This document shows positions 44,183 through 53,351 of a DNA stretch of 64,000 bases, piece by piece. Both the position numbers and the translations under genes were made by a program. The stretch spans positions 58,291 through 122,290 of the forward strand of contig CAJUES010000002.1 of NCBI GenBank assembly GCA_910585765.1, given 5' to 3'. Positions within the stretch are counted from its first letter, which is position 1, and the number at the start of each line of letters is the position of its first letter. The notes below the pieces were generated by a model. The model was not told where the DNA came from. It did not search any database and saw only the letters and a program-made list of their open reading frames with translations. This stretch comes from an uncultured Lachnospiraceae bacterium (GTDB lineage Bacteria; Bacillota; Clostridia; Lachnospirales; Lachnospiraceae).

Positions 44183-44294
44183 AAGTATCACGACTCCTTT
44201 CGGTAAAGAACTTTTTATCCTTTTATGGCTGATTATAGCACAATCAGGGATGTATTTCTATAAGATTTGCAGCGTGGAGCAGCAGGGCAAAAAT

Positions 44295-44708
44295 TTATTG
44301 TTTGCCGGACATGGGGATTTGCAGATAATCAATCAGGGCAGTTTCCAAAAGCCGGGAATAGTTTACCTTTTGTTCTTCTGCAATCCTTTTCAGCCATGCC
44401 GGGAGAGTGATGTTTGTCTTGATGCGTTCATTATCCTTTTTCATGCGGAATAAGTCGGGGTGGATTGTAATGGGCATTACAACATTTCCCTCTGTATCTT
44501 CTTTGGAGAGGTTCACGGATGGAGTGGGAATCTCCTCCTTGTCACACTCCATACTGTAAACATGGAGGCTTGCGGCTTCTGCTGCCATGCGTGCAGCTTC
44601 TTCCAGATTATGCCCAACACTGATACATCCAGGTAAATCAGGGAAGTAGATACTATACGAGCCGTCTGTGGATGGTTCGAAAACTGCTAGATAAGTTAAA
44701 TTCTTCAT
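44295..44708 (-). CDS. hicB: HicB-family antitoxin
   Basis: The 137-residue protein has the HicB partial RNase H fold at its start (LTYLAVFEPSTDGSYSIYFP, DLPGCISVGHNLEEAARMAA). A ribbon-helix-helix-like DNA-binding tail (TNITLPAWLKRIAEEQKVNY) follows. It should bind and neutralise HicA and repress the pair. It lies 56 bases after hicA on the same strand, the usual toxin-first order. Two GATAACCGTAAAC direct repeats lie between the genes. Confidence 0.92.
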   Translation of the reverse strand: MKNLTYLAVFEPSTDGSYSIYFPDLPGCISVGHNLEEAARMAAEAASLHVYSMECDKEEIPTPSVNLSKEDTEGNVVMPITIHPDLFRMKKDNERIKTNITLPAWLKRIAEEQKVNYSRLLETALIDYLQIPMSGKQ

Positions 44709-44764
44709 AAATTACGCTCCTCGCTTTCTATGATAACCGTAAACGATAACCGTAAACAGTGGGG

Positions 44765-44947
44765 CTATTTCAGTCCCGCCTGCTTGTAAATGCTGTTTAG
44801 TGTTCCCGGTTTTAAGTCCCCGTTGTGATTTGGTACTGTGACTTTTCCGGGCTTTGTTGGGTGTTTGAGGCTTATGTGGGAGCCTTCCTGAGTGGTGGTG
44901 TACCATCCATCTTTGCGAAGCACCTTCAGTATTTCCCGAACTGTCAT
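44765..44947 (-). CDS. hicA: HicA-family mRNA interferase toxin
   Basis: The 60-residue toxin has the double-stranded-RNA-binding-like fold of HicA: MTVREILKVLRKDGWYTTTQ, then the catalytic His in GSHISLKHP, and KVTVPNHNGDLKPGTL. It cleaves mRNA when free of HicB. AAGGAGGGG precedes the start, and a promoter with a perfect palindrome lies upstream. All key residues are present, so it is probably active. Confidence 0.93.
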   Translation of the reverse strand: MTVREILKVLRKDGWYTTTQEGSHISLKHPTKPGKVTVPNHNGDLKPGTLNSIYKQAGLK

Positions 44948-44970
44948 ATTGTCCCCTCCTTATATTATGT

Positions 44971-45023
44971 ATTATGCGTGTTTTTTGTGCGTATGTCAAT
45001 GGATTTTGCGCATAAATTATGCG
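44971..45023 (-). promoter_or_regulatory. hicAB promoter and palindromic operator
   Basis: On the minus strand TTGACA (44999-44994) and CATAAT (44976-44971) are 17 bases apart. Just upstream, CGCATAA-A-TTATGCG (45009-45023) is a perfect 7+1+7 palindrome, a likely HicB site. Confidence 0.7.
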
Positions 45024-45237
45024 TATTTTATAGAACAAAGAGTAGAAAACGGAAACCAATGTGAGAGTGGTTCCAAACCATTCATAGTTACTGTTTATGC
45101 CCTAACTTATTTCGGCAGCATTATAAATATTGAAGGCGTAAACAGCAACCGTTTTGGCGCTGGTTTTTCGCTACTTTAATTGGCGACTGAACAGGAACTA
45201 TTCATAGAACAATCTGATACAAAACCAATACATTTTC

Positions 45238-45284
45238 TTGTTAATTGCCTGTTTCTTCTGTATAATAGATTTGTACAGGCAATT
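45238..45284 (+). promoter_or_regulatory. GH3 promoter flanked by a perfect inverted repeat
   Basis: TTGTTA (45238-45243) and TATAAT (45261-45266) are 17 bases apart. AATTGCCTGT (45243-45252) and ACAGGCAATT (45275-45284) form a perfect 10-base inverted repeat with a 22-base spacer around the -10 box, a probable repressor or activator site. Confidence 0.65.
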
Positions 45285-45383
45285 CGATCCTGTGGGTGTG
45301 GAATACAATCATACGATACTTATCTTATCCCGTAAACAACGGTTTTGACTCTGCAAAAAATATAATTGTCAAGAGGAAATTTG

Positions 45384-47909
45384 ATGAACAGAACGATGAA
45401 GCAAAGGAAGCTGCCAGGGGTGCCCTGTTCGGAGGAACGCACTTATGAGATCCATAACAGGCGGATCGCGAGGACTGCCGCGACCGAGGGGATGGTACTG
45501 CTGAAAAATGAAAATGATGTTCTGCCGATCCCGAAGGGGACGGCGATAGCCCTCTACGGCGCAGGGGCTGTCCATACCATAAAGGGCGGGACCGGATCGG
45601 GAGATGTCAACAGCCGCAATACCGTCAGCATATTGGAAGGGCTGACCAACGCCGGCTATCGGATCGTGACGAAGCGCTGGCTGGACGAATATGAAGCTGC
45701 CTACGAAAAAGCGCGCGCGCAGTGGCGCGATGCGATCTGGCAGAAGGAGGCGCAGATGCGGGAGGCGGACGATTCTGGTTTTCACTTTTTCTTTGCGTAC
45801 AGTGAAACCCCGTTTGTCTTTCCGACAGGGGAACTTCCCGGGAAGGAGGATGCGGAGACAGTGATCTATGTGCTGAGCAGACAGGCCGGGGAGGGGAAGG
45901 ACCGGGTAAATGGCGGCGGGGACTTTGTGCTTTCCGGGCAGGAAGAACAGATGATAGAAAAGATATGCGCGCTGTATCCGCATGTGGTGGTCGTGCTCAA
46001 CACGGGCGGGATCGTCGATCTGTCCTTTGCGGACCGCTATGCAAACATTGAGGGGATATTGTATATGCACCAGCCGGGGATGGAGGCAGGCAATGCCCTG
46101 GCAGACCTGCTGAGCGGAGAGGTGGTCCCGAGCGGTAAGCTGACGGACAGCTGGCCGTGCACGTACACGGATTACCCCAACGCGTCCGTGTTCTCCCACA
46201 ACAACGGAAACGTCGAGAGGGAAGAGTACATGGAAGGGATCTATGTGGGCTACCGCTATTTTGACACCTTTGCTGTTCCTGTGCGGTACTGCTTTGGCTA
46301 TGGGCTGTCCTACACGGACTTTGCGATAGAAGTGCTGGGGATCGAACATTTTGATCTGGGCACACAGGATCCGGAGATCGGTGTGAAGGTGAAAGTCACC
46401 AATACCGGGGAGCGCTATACCGGCAGGGAGGTCGTCCAGCTGTATGTCTCCTGTCCGCAGGGCAGTCTGGACAAAGAGTACCGGCGCCTTGTGGGATTTC
46501 ACAAGACAGGATCACTCGCGCCCGGAGCCAGCGAGGAGACGACGATACGGTTTGCGGTCCGCGCGATGGCGTCCTATCACGAAGGGCGTTCCGCGTGGAT
46601 CCTGGAGGGCGGACGCTACGGGATATTTGTCGGAAACAGCCTCGAAAATGCGTCTTTCCGCGCGCTGATCGAGATGGACGGGGAGGCCGTACTGATGGAG
46701 ACAGAGCATATCTGCCCGCTGCAGGGGCACCTGGAGGAACTGAGGGGAAACGCAGAGCAGCTCGAGGCGCGCAGAAACGAATGGTTAAAAGATGCCGAAG
46801 GCATGCCGGAGATCACGATCCATCATTTTGATATCCGGAAGCGGGAAGTATCTTATGAGCGGAATTTCCATGATATTCCCGATGAAGCGGCGGCGTTTGT
46901 CGACCGCCTTGAGACGGAGCAGTTGATCTTGCTGGTGACGGGGGATATCTCGAAGGCGCAGGGCAGCAATATAGGAGCCGCGGGAAACAGTGTTCCGGGT
47001 TCCGCCGCGCAGACGAGCGGATGCGTAGCCGGGCAGGGACTTGCGGCGATCGTGCTTGCGGACGGTCCGGCAGGGCTGCGCCTGAACAAAACCTATCAGG
47101 CAGTCGACGGAAAACCGATGTCCATGCCCTTTGAGATGGCGATAGAGGATGGGTACTTTGCAAGGGGATCGATCGACCAGAGAGGGGAGACGTATTATCA
47201 GTACTGTACGGCGATCCCGGTAGGAACGGTGCTTGCCCAGAGCTGGGACACACAGATCATCAGGGAATGCGGCAGGGCAGTCGCGCAGGAGATGGACGAG
47301 TTCGGCGTCACGCTCTGGCTTGCCCCGGGCATGAATATCCACCGAAATCCGCTGTGCGGCAGGAATTTCGAGTACTACTCCGAAGATCCGCTGCTGTCGG
47401 GCGTTATGGCGGCAGCGATGACGGACGGCGTGCAGTCCCGCGGGGGCTGCGGTACGACGATCAAGCACTTTGCGTGCAACAATCAGGAGGACAACCGGAT
47501 GCACTCGGACAGCATCGTGTCGGAGCGCGCGCTGCGCGAGATCTATCTCAAAGGGTTTGAGATCGCGGTCACAAGATCCCAGCCGATGGCGATCATGACA
47601 AGCTACAATCTGATCAATGGCGTCCACGCCGCGAACAGTTATGATCTGTGTACCAGGGCAGCCAGAAATGAATGGGGATTTCGGGGGCTGATCATGACTG
47701 ACTGGACGACGACGCACAATGGACCGGAATGTACGGCGAGCGGCTGCATGAGAGCCGGAAACGACATCGTGATGCCGGGCTGTGACGGCGACCATGAAAA
47801 CCTGAGAAAAGAGCTCGCCGACGGCACGCTCGATATCCGGGAGCTGAAACTGGCGGCAGGGCATCTGGTCAACATCGTCTGGCAGTCGAACCAGTATGTG
47901 ACGGAGTAG
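45384..47909 (+). CDS. Permuted glycoside hydrolase family 3 enzyme
   Basis: The 841-residue enzyme starts at ATG 45384 after AAGAGGAAA. Domain order is circularly permuted. The GH3 C-terminal sandwich comes first (LLKNENDVLPIPKGTAIALY, GIYVGYRYFDTFAVPVRYCF), then an FnIII domain (VKVTNTGERYTGREVVQLYV). The catalytic TIM barrel comes last (LADGPAGLRL, GTVLAQSWDTQIIRECGRAV, GRNFEYYSEDPLLSG, IKHFACNNQE). The nucleophile is Asp773 in MTDWTTTH. Permuted GH3 beta-glucosidases are known from rumen and gut Clostridia. There is no signal peptide, so it acts on imported oligosaccharides. Confidence 0.94.
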   Translation: MNRTMKQRKLPGVPCSEERTYEIHNRRIARTAATEGMVLLKNENDVLPIPKGTAIALYGAGAVHTIKGGTGSGDVNSRNTVSILEGLTNAGYRIVTKRWLDEYEAAYEKARAQWRDAIWQKEAQMREADDSGFHFFFAYSETPFVFPTGELPGKEDAETVIYVLSRQAGEGKDRVNGGGDFVLSGQEEQMIEKICALYPHVVVVLNTGGIVDLSFADRYANIEGILYMHQPGMEAGNALADLLSGEVVPSGKLTDSWPCTYTDYPNASVFSHNNGNVEREEYMEGIYVGYRYFDTFAVPVRYCFGYGLSYTDFAIEVLGIEHFDLGTQDPEIGVKVKVTNTGERYTGREVVQLYVSCPQGSLDKEYRRLVGFHKTGSLAPGASEETTIRFAVRAMASYHEGRSAWILEGGRYGIFVGNSLENASFRALIEMDGEAVLMETEHICPLQGHLEELRGNAEQLEARRNEWLKDAEGMPEITIHHFDIRKREVSYERNFHDIPDEAAAFVDRLETEQLILLVTGDISKAQGSNIGAAGNSVPGSAAQTSGCVAGQGLAAIVLADGPAGLRLNKTYQAVDGKPMSMPFEMAIEDGYFARGSIDQRGETYYQYCTAIPVGTVLAQSWDTQIIRECGRAVAQEMDEFGVTLWLAPGMNIHRNPLCGRNFEYYSEDPLLSGVMAAAMTDGVQSRGGCGTTIKHFACNNQEDNRMHSDSIVSERALREIYLKGFEIAVTRSQPMAIMTSYNLINGVHAANSYDLCTRAARNEWGFRGLIMTDWTTTHNGPECTASGCMRAGNDIVMPGCDGDHENLRKELADGTLDIRELKLAAGHLVNIVWQSNQYVTE

Positions 47910-48123
47910 GGCAGGCTGGGAGCGCTGGGTATACAGGGGTACTGTTCGCTCGTCAATAAAAGTAGTAAAAAGCGTGCGTACAGTAACGATACAGGCGTCT
48001 GGCGGAAAATACAGGTAAAACCGTAGATGACATTTGGCGGATCCTGTGATAAAATGAACATGACTCAATTCAGGATTTGTAGAAAATAAAAGAATATCTG
48101 TTCGACAAAGGAGTATATTGGGT
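47910..48123. other. Intergenic stretch with dispersed repeat copy 2
   Basis: No gene is seen. It contains the second copy of the 38-base repeat (47941-47978). No terminator is obvious after the GH3 gene. Confidence 0.6.
47941..47978. repeat. Dispersed 38-base repeat, copy 2
   Basis: It matches 4574-4611 except for two positions and lies 31 bases past the GH3 stop. Both copies are intergenic and in the same orientation. Confidence 0.8.
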
Positions 48124-48873
48124 ATGGAAAAGTATATACCTGTCATGAGCGGGGATTACAGGAAAAAGCATTATGCCAAAGGCGTGTTTCATTCCATCAG
48201 GGAGAAAACGGCAAAGATCTCGTTTGGGATCTACATCTTTTTCGGGATCGTGTTGCTGGGCGGTGCATATGGTGCCTGCTGGGCGAACGGAAGGATCGAA
48301 CAGTATCGTCTGGAAGGACAGGATGACATGATCGGTGCCGGTTATGTGATCCTGGGCGTTTTTGCGCTGCTGGCTGTCATCGGTCTGGCGTGCATCGTCA
48401 TCACGGTCATACGCCATGCGCGCGGAACAAATAAGTGGAAAGAAAAGTGTGCGAAGGTCAGCGGATATACCGTGAGCGATATGGACGAGTTTGAGCGTCA
48501 GACCATGGACATGGAGTGCCGTGCCGTGAAGCTTCTCGGCACAGCCCAGGCGCTGGCAAACGGACAGTCGGACGGCATCCTGACGAGGGATTATATCTAC
48601 CTGGCGGACGCGCATCACTCGATCTTAAAGATCGCGGATCTCAAAGCCGCCTGCCTGGTCAGACAGACCCTGAAGGTGGACAGCATGCCGATAAACAAAG
48701 AGCACAATTTCCTCACGGTCATGCTCCTGAGCAGAAATAAGGTCTGTGCCATAGCGGAATGTACCGATGAGTCCGGCAGAGAGCTGATATCGTTCTTGAA
48801 GGAGAGAAATCCCAGGATCTATACGGCGGACGGGAATGTGATCTCCGACGAAGACTTTGAGAGGCTGGTTTAA
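48124..48873 (+). CDS. Hypothetical two-span membrane protein
   Basis: The 249-residue protein has two spans (about 33-53 and 72-95: IYIFFGIVLLGGAYGACW and VILGVFALLAVIGLACIVIT). A cytoplasmic C-terminal alpha/beta domain follows (ILTRDYIYLADAHHSILKIA, DLKAACLVRQ). AAAGGAG lies before TTG 48118 and ATG 48124; the ATG is preferred. The family is not recognised, though the domain pattern (an exposed PH-like sensor after two spans) is common in Lachnospiraceae hypothetical proteins. Confidence 0.75.
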   Translation: MEKYIPVMSGDYRKKHYAKGVFHSIREKTAKISFGIYIFFGIVLLGGAYGACWANGRIEQYRLEGQDDMIGAGYVILGVFALLAVIGLACIVITVIRHARGTNKWKEKCAKVSGYTVSDMDEFERQTMDMECRAVKLLGTAQALANGQSDGILTRDYIYLADAHHSILKIADLKAACLVRQTLKVDSMPINKEHNFLTVMLLSRNKVCAIAECTDESGRELISFLKERNPRIYTADGNVISDEDFERLV

Positions 48874-48923
48874 AAAAGTCTACAATCAGGATCTGAGACT
48901 GACCGCTCATAGCGTGTACATAA

Positions 48924-48957
48924 AGTCGGCAGGCGTTTCAGAATACGTCTGCCGACT
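48924..48957 (+). terminator. Hairpin before the GH88 gene
   Basis: AGTCGGCAG and CTGCCGACT, with ACG/CGT inside, form a strong stem with no T-run. It may be an mRNA leader structure for the GH88 gene or a weak terminator. Confidence 0.5.
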
Positions 48958-48987
48958 ATTATATAATAAGGAAAGAAGGAGAGTCAT

Positions 48988-50115
48988 ATGGAAAGAAAAT
49001 GGGTCAGCGAGGTTTATGACAAGATTCTCGCAAAGGAAAAAAAGGTCGCACAGCGCAGCCGGAACAAGATTCCCTACACGACAAAGGACGGCGTGTTTGA
49101 CGACAGGGGGAAGACGGAGATCTGCTGGTGGACGAACGGTTTCTGGGGCGGCATGATGTGGCAGCTCTACCACGCGACGGGCGAGCCTGTCTATCTGGAG
49201 AACGCACTGCGCACGGAGATCAAACTGGACGAAAACCTCATGAACCGCCAGGGAATGGATCACGACAGCGGCTTTAAGTGGCTGCCGACAGCCGTCGCGC
49301 ACTACCGTGTGACGGGCGACATGGCTTCGAGAAACAGGGCGCTGCTTGCGGCGGACAACCTGGCAAGCCGCTTCAATCCGGTCGGAAAGTTTATCCGTGC
49401 GTGGAACAACTGGGACGGGAACGAGGACGGTTCCTTTGCGGGGCGCGCGATCATCGACTGCATGATGAACCTGCCGCTGCTGTACTGGGCGGGCGATGAG
49501 CTGCACGATCCGAGATTTTGCCACATCGCAAAGATGCACGCGGACACGGCGATCAAAAACTTTATCCGCGAGGACGGGTCGGCAAAGCATATCATTGAAT
49601 TTGACGCCGAGACAGGCGAATACCTGCACTCTGTCGGCGGACAGGGCTACGGACACGGCTCCTCGTGGACGAGGGGGCAGGCGTGGGCAGTGTACGGCTT
49701 TATGCTGAGCTATATCCACACAAAAGAGGAGCGTTATCTTGCCACCGCGAAGAAAGTGGCGGATTACTTTATCGCGAATATTCCCGATTCGAAGCTGATA
49801 CCGGTCGATTTCAGACAGCCCCCGATGCCGGCGTACGAGGATTCCACCGCGGCGGCGATCGTCTCCTGCGGTCTGCTGGAGCTCGCAAAGTGTGTGCCGG
49901 AGGAGGAGAGGACAACGTACGAGGACGCGGCGCTCGAGATGCTCAAGGCACTCGCGGACAAGCGCTGTAATTGGGACGAGAACGTGGATAATCTGGTGGA
50001 AAAATGCACTGCCGCATACCACGATGCGGATCACGAGTTCTCGATCATCTACGGCGACTACTATTTTATAGAAGCGATCTGGAAGCTGATGGGCAAAGAG
50101 CTCTTTATCTGGTAG
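48988..50115 (+). CDS. Unsaturated glucuronyl hydrolase, glycoside hydrolase family 88
   Basis: The 375-residue cytoplasmic enzyme removes the 4,5-unsaturated uronate that polysaccharide lyases leave at the end of uronic-acid glycans. It shows the GH88 alpha6/alpha6 barrel landmarks: WWTNGFWGGMMWQLYHATGE, the Asp in MDHDSGF, AWNNWDGNEDGSFAGRAIID with the second catalytic Asp, and SSWTRGQAWAVYGFMLSYI. AGAAGGAGAG precedes the ATG. It is followed after 12 bases by the DUF2264 gene, so the two form an operon. Likely substrates are glycosaminoglycan or similar oligosaccharides, but no lyase is seen here. Confidence 0.92.
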   Translation: MERKWVSEVYDKILAKEKKVAQRSRNKIPYTTKDGVFDDRGKTEICWWTNGFWGGMMWQLYHATGEPVYLENALRTEIKLDENLMNRQGMDHDSGFKWLPTAVAHYRVTGDMASRNRALLAADNLASRFNPVGKFIRAWNNWDGNEDGSFAGRAIIDCMMNLPLLYWAGDELHDPRFCHIAKMHADTAIKNFIREDGSAKHIIEFDAETGEYLHSVGGQGYGHGSSWTRGQAWAVYGFMLSYIHTKEERYLATAKKVADYFIANIPDSKLIPVDFRQPPMPAYEDSTAAAIVSCGLLELAKCVPEEERTTYEDAALEMLKALADKRCNWDENVDNLVEKCTAAYHDADHEFSIIYGDYYFIEAIWKLMGKELFIW

Positions 50116-50127
50116 GGGGATAACAGG

Positions 50128-52221
50128 ATGGATAATGAAAAACATGTATTTGAACCGAAACATGTTGACTATGAGCTGAGTCCGTACACCGGTCTGACAA
50201 GGGAGAGCTGGATCGAGGCGGCGGAGTATCTGCTGAGCGGGATCTTCCAGAATATCAAGAATTTTGAGGATCCTGTCGTGATGCCCAGGAAGGAGACAAA
50301 GGTTACATACCCGCACAGCGCGGACGCGGTGTGGGAGATCAAGGCAGAGTATTTCGAGGGGCTTGCGCGCTCGCTCTTTATCGCGGCGCCGCTCATCCAT
50401 ATCAAGCCGGAGCTCGTGATCAATGACATCCATATCAGAGATTATTATAAGAACCAGATCCTGCGGTCCTGCACGCCCGGCGACAGCGTGTATGTGGGGA
50501 GCTACGCGGAGTGCAGGGAGCTGTCAAAGGATCCCAACCCGTTCCGCGCGTTCCAGCAGACCGTCGAGACATGTGCGCTCGTCATCTGCCTGTGGATGAG
50601 CAAGGCGGAGATCTGGGACACATACACGAAGGCGGAGCGGGATGTCATCGCGGACTTTTTGTCAGAGTACGCGCACGGAAATACCGTGCCGCAGAACTGG
50701 CGTCTGTTCAACATGCTAGACTTGGCGTTCCTGAACATGGAGGGCTATGCGATCGACGCGGAGATCATGCGGGAGCACGCGCAGGCGATCCTCGCCTACT
50801 ACGCCGGGGACGGCTGGTATCGTGACGGGCATTCGTTTGACTATTATTCCTGCTGGGCGTTCAACGTCTATGCGCCGCTCTGGAACGAGTGGTACGGCTA
50901 TGAGCACGAGCCCTATCTGGCAAAGCGGTTTGAGGAGAATTCAAATGCGCTGATGCGGACCTATGCGGACTTCTTTGACGCGGACGGATTCACCAACATG
51001 TGGGGCAGGAGCAATATCTACCGCAACGCCGCGACCAGCGCGTTTGACGGCAACATGATGCTTCGGGACAGCAAGGCGGATCCGGGGCTTGCAAGGCGCA
51101 TCTCGTCGGGCTCCCTGATGCAGTTTCTGGGGCGGGAGGACTTTCTGTACAAGGGTGTCCCGACGCTTGGATTTTACGGACAGTTCACGCCGCTCGTGCA
51201 GGGTTACTCGTGCGCGGAGTCCCCGTTCTGGCTCGGAAAGGCGTTTCTGTGCCTGCATCTGCCCGCTGACCACCCCTTCTGGACGGCGAAGGAAAACAAC
51301 GGCACATGGGAAAAGCTGAGCGGGAAGGAAGTCAGGACAACGACGCTGAACGGTCCTGCGCTGTGCTTTAGCAACCACAAGGCAAACGGCGAGACGATCC
51401 TCAGGAGCGGCAAAGTCGTCAAGAGCAGGACGGACGTGCACGGCATGTGGAACTATTCCAAGCTCTGCTTTAACACGAAGTACCCGTGGGAGTCAGCGCC
51501 GTGTGAGACTGTGGAGTCCGCGCCTCTTGCTTTCGTAGAGTCACAGCAGTATGTCCTCCACGACGTGACGACAGACACCTACGACAGGGCGAACGTGACA
51601 TTCTGGCACGGGGAGAGGGACGGCGTGCTCTACCGCAGACAGTTCTTCGGCTATGAGCTGGAGACGGAGTGCCACTGGATCCAGGCGGTGAACCTCGCCG
51701 ACTACACGGTGCCTTACGGTGTGATGCGCGCGGATAAGATCAGGCTGTTCAGGAAACCGGTCGGGCTGACGCTCGGGGCGTACGGCTTTCCCGACAACGG
51801 CACCGAGATCATCACCAGAGAGCAGGAGTACGAGGGCGGGACGGCGCGCGCTGTCATTCTGAAAGGAAAGGATTTCACGGGGCGCGGCAGACAGCTTGCC
51901 ATGACCATCTACGACGGCTGGGACAGCCTAAAGACAGTGAACAGCACGGGCACGAATCCCGATTCGGAATGCTCTGTCATCGTGTACGCCGAGACAGCCA
52001 GATGTGAGCACAACCGCTACGAGCAGGCGGTGCTCATCTCGCAGGTGATCACGAAGGAGGAGCTCTCGGACTTTGCGGACGATGAGCTGTTCCCGATTCA
52101 GAAGATCACATACACGGATCCGCAGTCGCGGGGCGGCTACGGACCGGTGACGATCAAGCACAGGGATGGGACGGTGAAAACGATCGATTTTGACGCGATC
52201 GAGGGGCAGCTGATGCTGTGA
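50128..52221 (+). CDS. DUF2264 family protein
   Basis: The 697-residue protein begins with the DUF2264 signature (YELSPYTGLTRESWIEAAEY), continues with a helical-barrel-like part (NTVPQNWRLFNMLDLAFLNM, YYAGDGWYRDGHSFDYYSCW) and ends in beta-rich segments. The barrel-plus-sandwich arrangement resembles polysaccharide lyases and related hydrolases. The enzyme activity is not known to me, but the operon with GH88 suggests that it acts on the same uronic-acid glycan. There is no signal peptide. Its stop faces the fliB stop 10 bases away. Confidence 0.88.
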   Translation: MDNEKHVFEPKHVDYELSPYTGLTRESWIEAAEYLLSGIFQNIKNFEDPVVMPRKETKVTYPHSADAVWEIKAEYFEGLARSLFIAAPLIHIKPELVINDIHIRDYYKNQILRSCTPGDSVYVGSYAECRELSKDPNPFRAFQQTVETCALVICLWMSKAEIWDTYTKAERDVIADFLSEYAHGNTVPQNWRLFNMLDLAFLNMEGYAIDAEIMREHAQAILAYYAGDGWYRDGHSFDYYSCWAFNVYAPLWNEWYGYEHEPYLAKRFEENSNALMRTYADFFDADGFTNMWGRSNIYRNAATSAFDGNMMLRDSKADPGLARRISSGSLMQFLGREDFLYKGVPTLGFYGQFTPLVQGYSCAESPFWLGKAFLCLHLPADHPFWTAKENNGTWEKLSGKEVRTTTLNGPALCFSNHKANGETILRSGKVVKSRTDVHGMWNYSKLCFNTKYPWESAPCETVESAPLAFVESQQYVLHDVTTDTYDRANVTFWHGERDGVLYRRQFFGYELETECHWIQAVNLADYTVPYGVMRADKIRLFRKPVGLTLGAYGFPDNGTEIITREQEYEGGTARAVILKGKDFTGRGRQLAMTIYDGWDSLKTVNSTGTNPDSECSVIVYAETARCEHNRYEQAVLISQVITKEELSDFADDELFPIQKITYTDPQSRGGYGPVTIKHRDGTVKTIDFDAIEGQLML

Positions 52222-52231
52222 CATTTTCGGG

Positions 52232-53302
52232 CTATAACATTTTCAGGGCGTCCTCGATCTGGGGCGCCCTTCGCTCGTACACGGCGATGACTTTGGCGAT
52301 CTCATCGGTGTCGAGCGCCTTTTTGTTCTCCGCGTAGAGCGCGAGGAACAGCCACAGCATGTGCGCCTTGGCAATGCCGTACAGAAGATGTTTTGAGAAG
52401 CTGTAGTCCTCAAAAATATCGAGAAAGTCCGTGTACAGGAAATACTCGTAATACCGATTCAGGAGCGTGTCGAGATACGGCATTTTCTGATACAGGCTCT
52501 TTTTCAGCGCGGCAAGTTTCCGCTCCCCGACAGCGGGATCGGTGTGGCGCAGCACCCCGAACCTGCGGAGATATTTTCGGCACAGGCGATATAGAAACGG
52601 CGAGATCGTCCGAAGACTCGGGTGATAGAATCCGTTCAAAAACAGCGTGTTCATTCTTTGAAAACCGATCTCATAGCGCTCCTCGGAGGCGTAGTCCGCA
52701 GGGTCTGGAAGCGGGGACTGCGCAAGACATGCATTCTGTGCGTCGCGCCCGTACGCCACGATCGCCATGCTGTCAAAGCGCGTTTCGCTGTTCAGCATGG
52801 AGGCCAGCTGGCTCCGCGCGCTTAACAGATGGTCGAGAAATTCCCTGTCGTCGTTGGTTGTGTTGACCTCATAGGTCACAGTGCCCTCCGACTCGGCGAA
52901 GTCAAACGGCTTGTCCGCAAGGACAGACACGAGAAAAAGCCTTGCAGACTCAGGGCAGGCGAGGTAGAGTGTCTCCTCGCAGAAAAAGTCGAGGTTGTAG
53001 AGCTGTCTTGGAAACTGGATGCACACGGCGGGCATGTACGCGGTTCCGTGCTTTTTCTGCATCGTGCAGAGGCGGTCCAATCCCCAGAAGGGGCAGCCGC
53101 GGGGCGTGCTGCGGAACGCGACGAGCTCATCCGTCTTCTCGATCGAACATCGCAGCAGGGTTCCGAAGAGCCCCTTTTCATTCAGATATTTCAAGTACAT
53201 GTCATGGTCTATGGGAACCTTCCAGCCGCGGCAGCAGTTGAAGGAGCAGTCGGCGCCGGTGCACTGGAATTCGTTTAATATGGAGATCCGTCTGATCAGC
53301 AT
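52232..53302 (-). CDS. fliB: Flagellin lysine-N-methylase (FliB family)
   Basis: The 356-residue protein carries the cysteine pattern of the FliB/YkgJ group at its start (EFQCTGADCSFNCCRGWKVP), then GCPFWGLDRLCTMQKKHG and CIQFPR, which suggest an iron-sulfur or metal site. The C-terminal 200 residues are helical, as in FliB. FliB methylates surface lysines of flagellin, and two flagellin genes lie at 6-10 kb. The gene is apart from other flagellar genes, transcribed alone and convergent with DUF2264. AGAGG precedes ATG 53302 at a longer spacing than usual. Confidence 0.85.
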   Translation of the reverse strand: MLIRRISILNEFQCTGADCSFNCCRGWKVPIDHDMYLKYLNEKGLFGTLLRCSIEKTDELVAFRSTPRGCPFWGLDRLCTMQKKHGTAYMPAVCIQFPRQLYNLDFFCEETLYLACPESARLFLVSVLADKPFDFAESEGTVTYEVNTTNDDREFLDHLLSARSQLASMLNSETRFDSMAIVAYGRDAQNACLAQSPLPDPADYASEERYEIGFQRMNTLFLNGFYHPSLRTISPFLYRLCRKYLRRFGVLRHTDPAVGERKLAALKKSLYQKMPYLDTLLNRYYEYFLYTDFLDIFEDYSFSKHLLYGIAKAHMLWLFLALYAENKKALDTDEIAKVIAVYERRAPQIEDALKML

Positions 53303-53351
53303 GGGTGCGATACCTCTTGAAAAGTAATTTGTCTGGAGCGGGATACTGGTA

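Larger units (their letters stand above)
44948..45383. other. Divergent regulatory region between hicA and the GH3 gene
   Basis: No gene is seen. The left side holds the hicA promoter and operator. The right side holds the GH3 promoter (45238-45266) inside a perfect inverted repeat. Between them, 45030-45230 shows only AT-rich sequence with no clear structure. Confidence 0.7.

Noticed and set aside
42500..44206. 568-codon open frame on the plus strand opposite the GH2 gene
   Set aside because: It is antisense to a clearly homologous enzyme, has no family similarity and lacks a ribosome site. It is a by-product of GC-biased codons.
46785..48146. 453-codon minus-strand frame opposite the GH3 catalytic domain
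   Set aside because: The His/Arg-rich translation has no domain and the GH3 motifs are on the plus strand.
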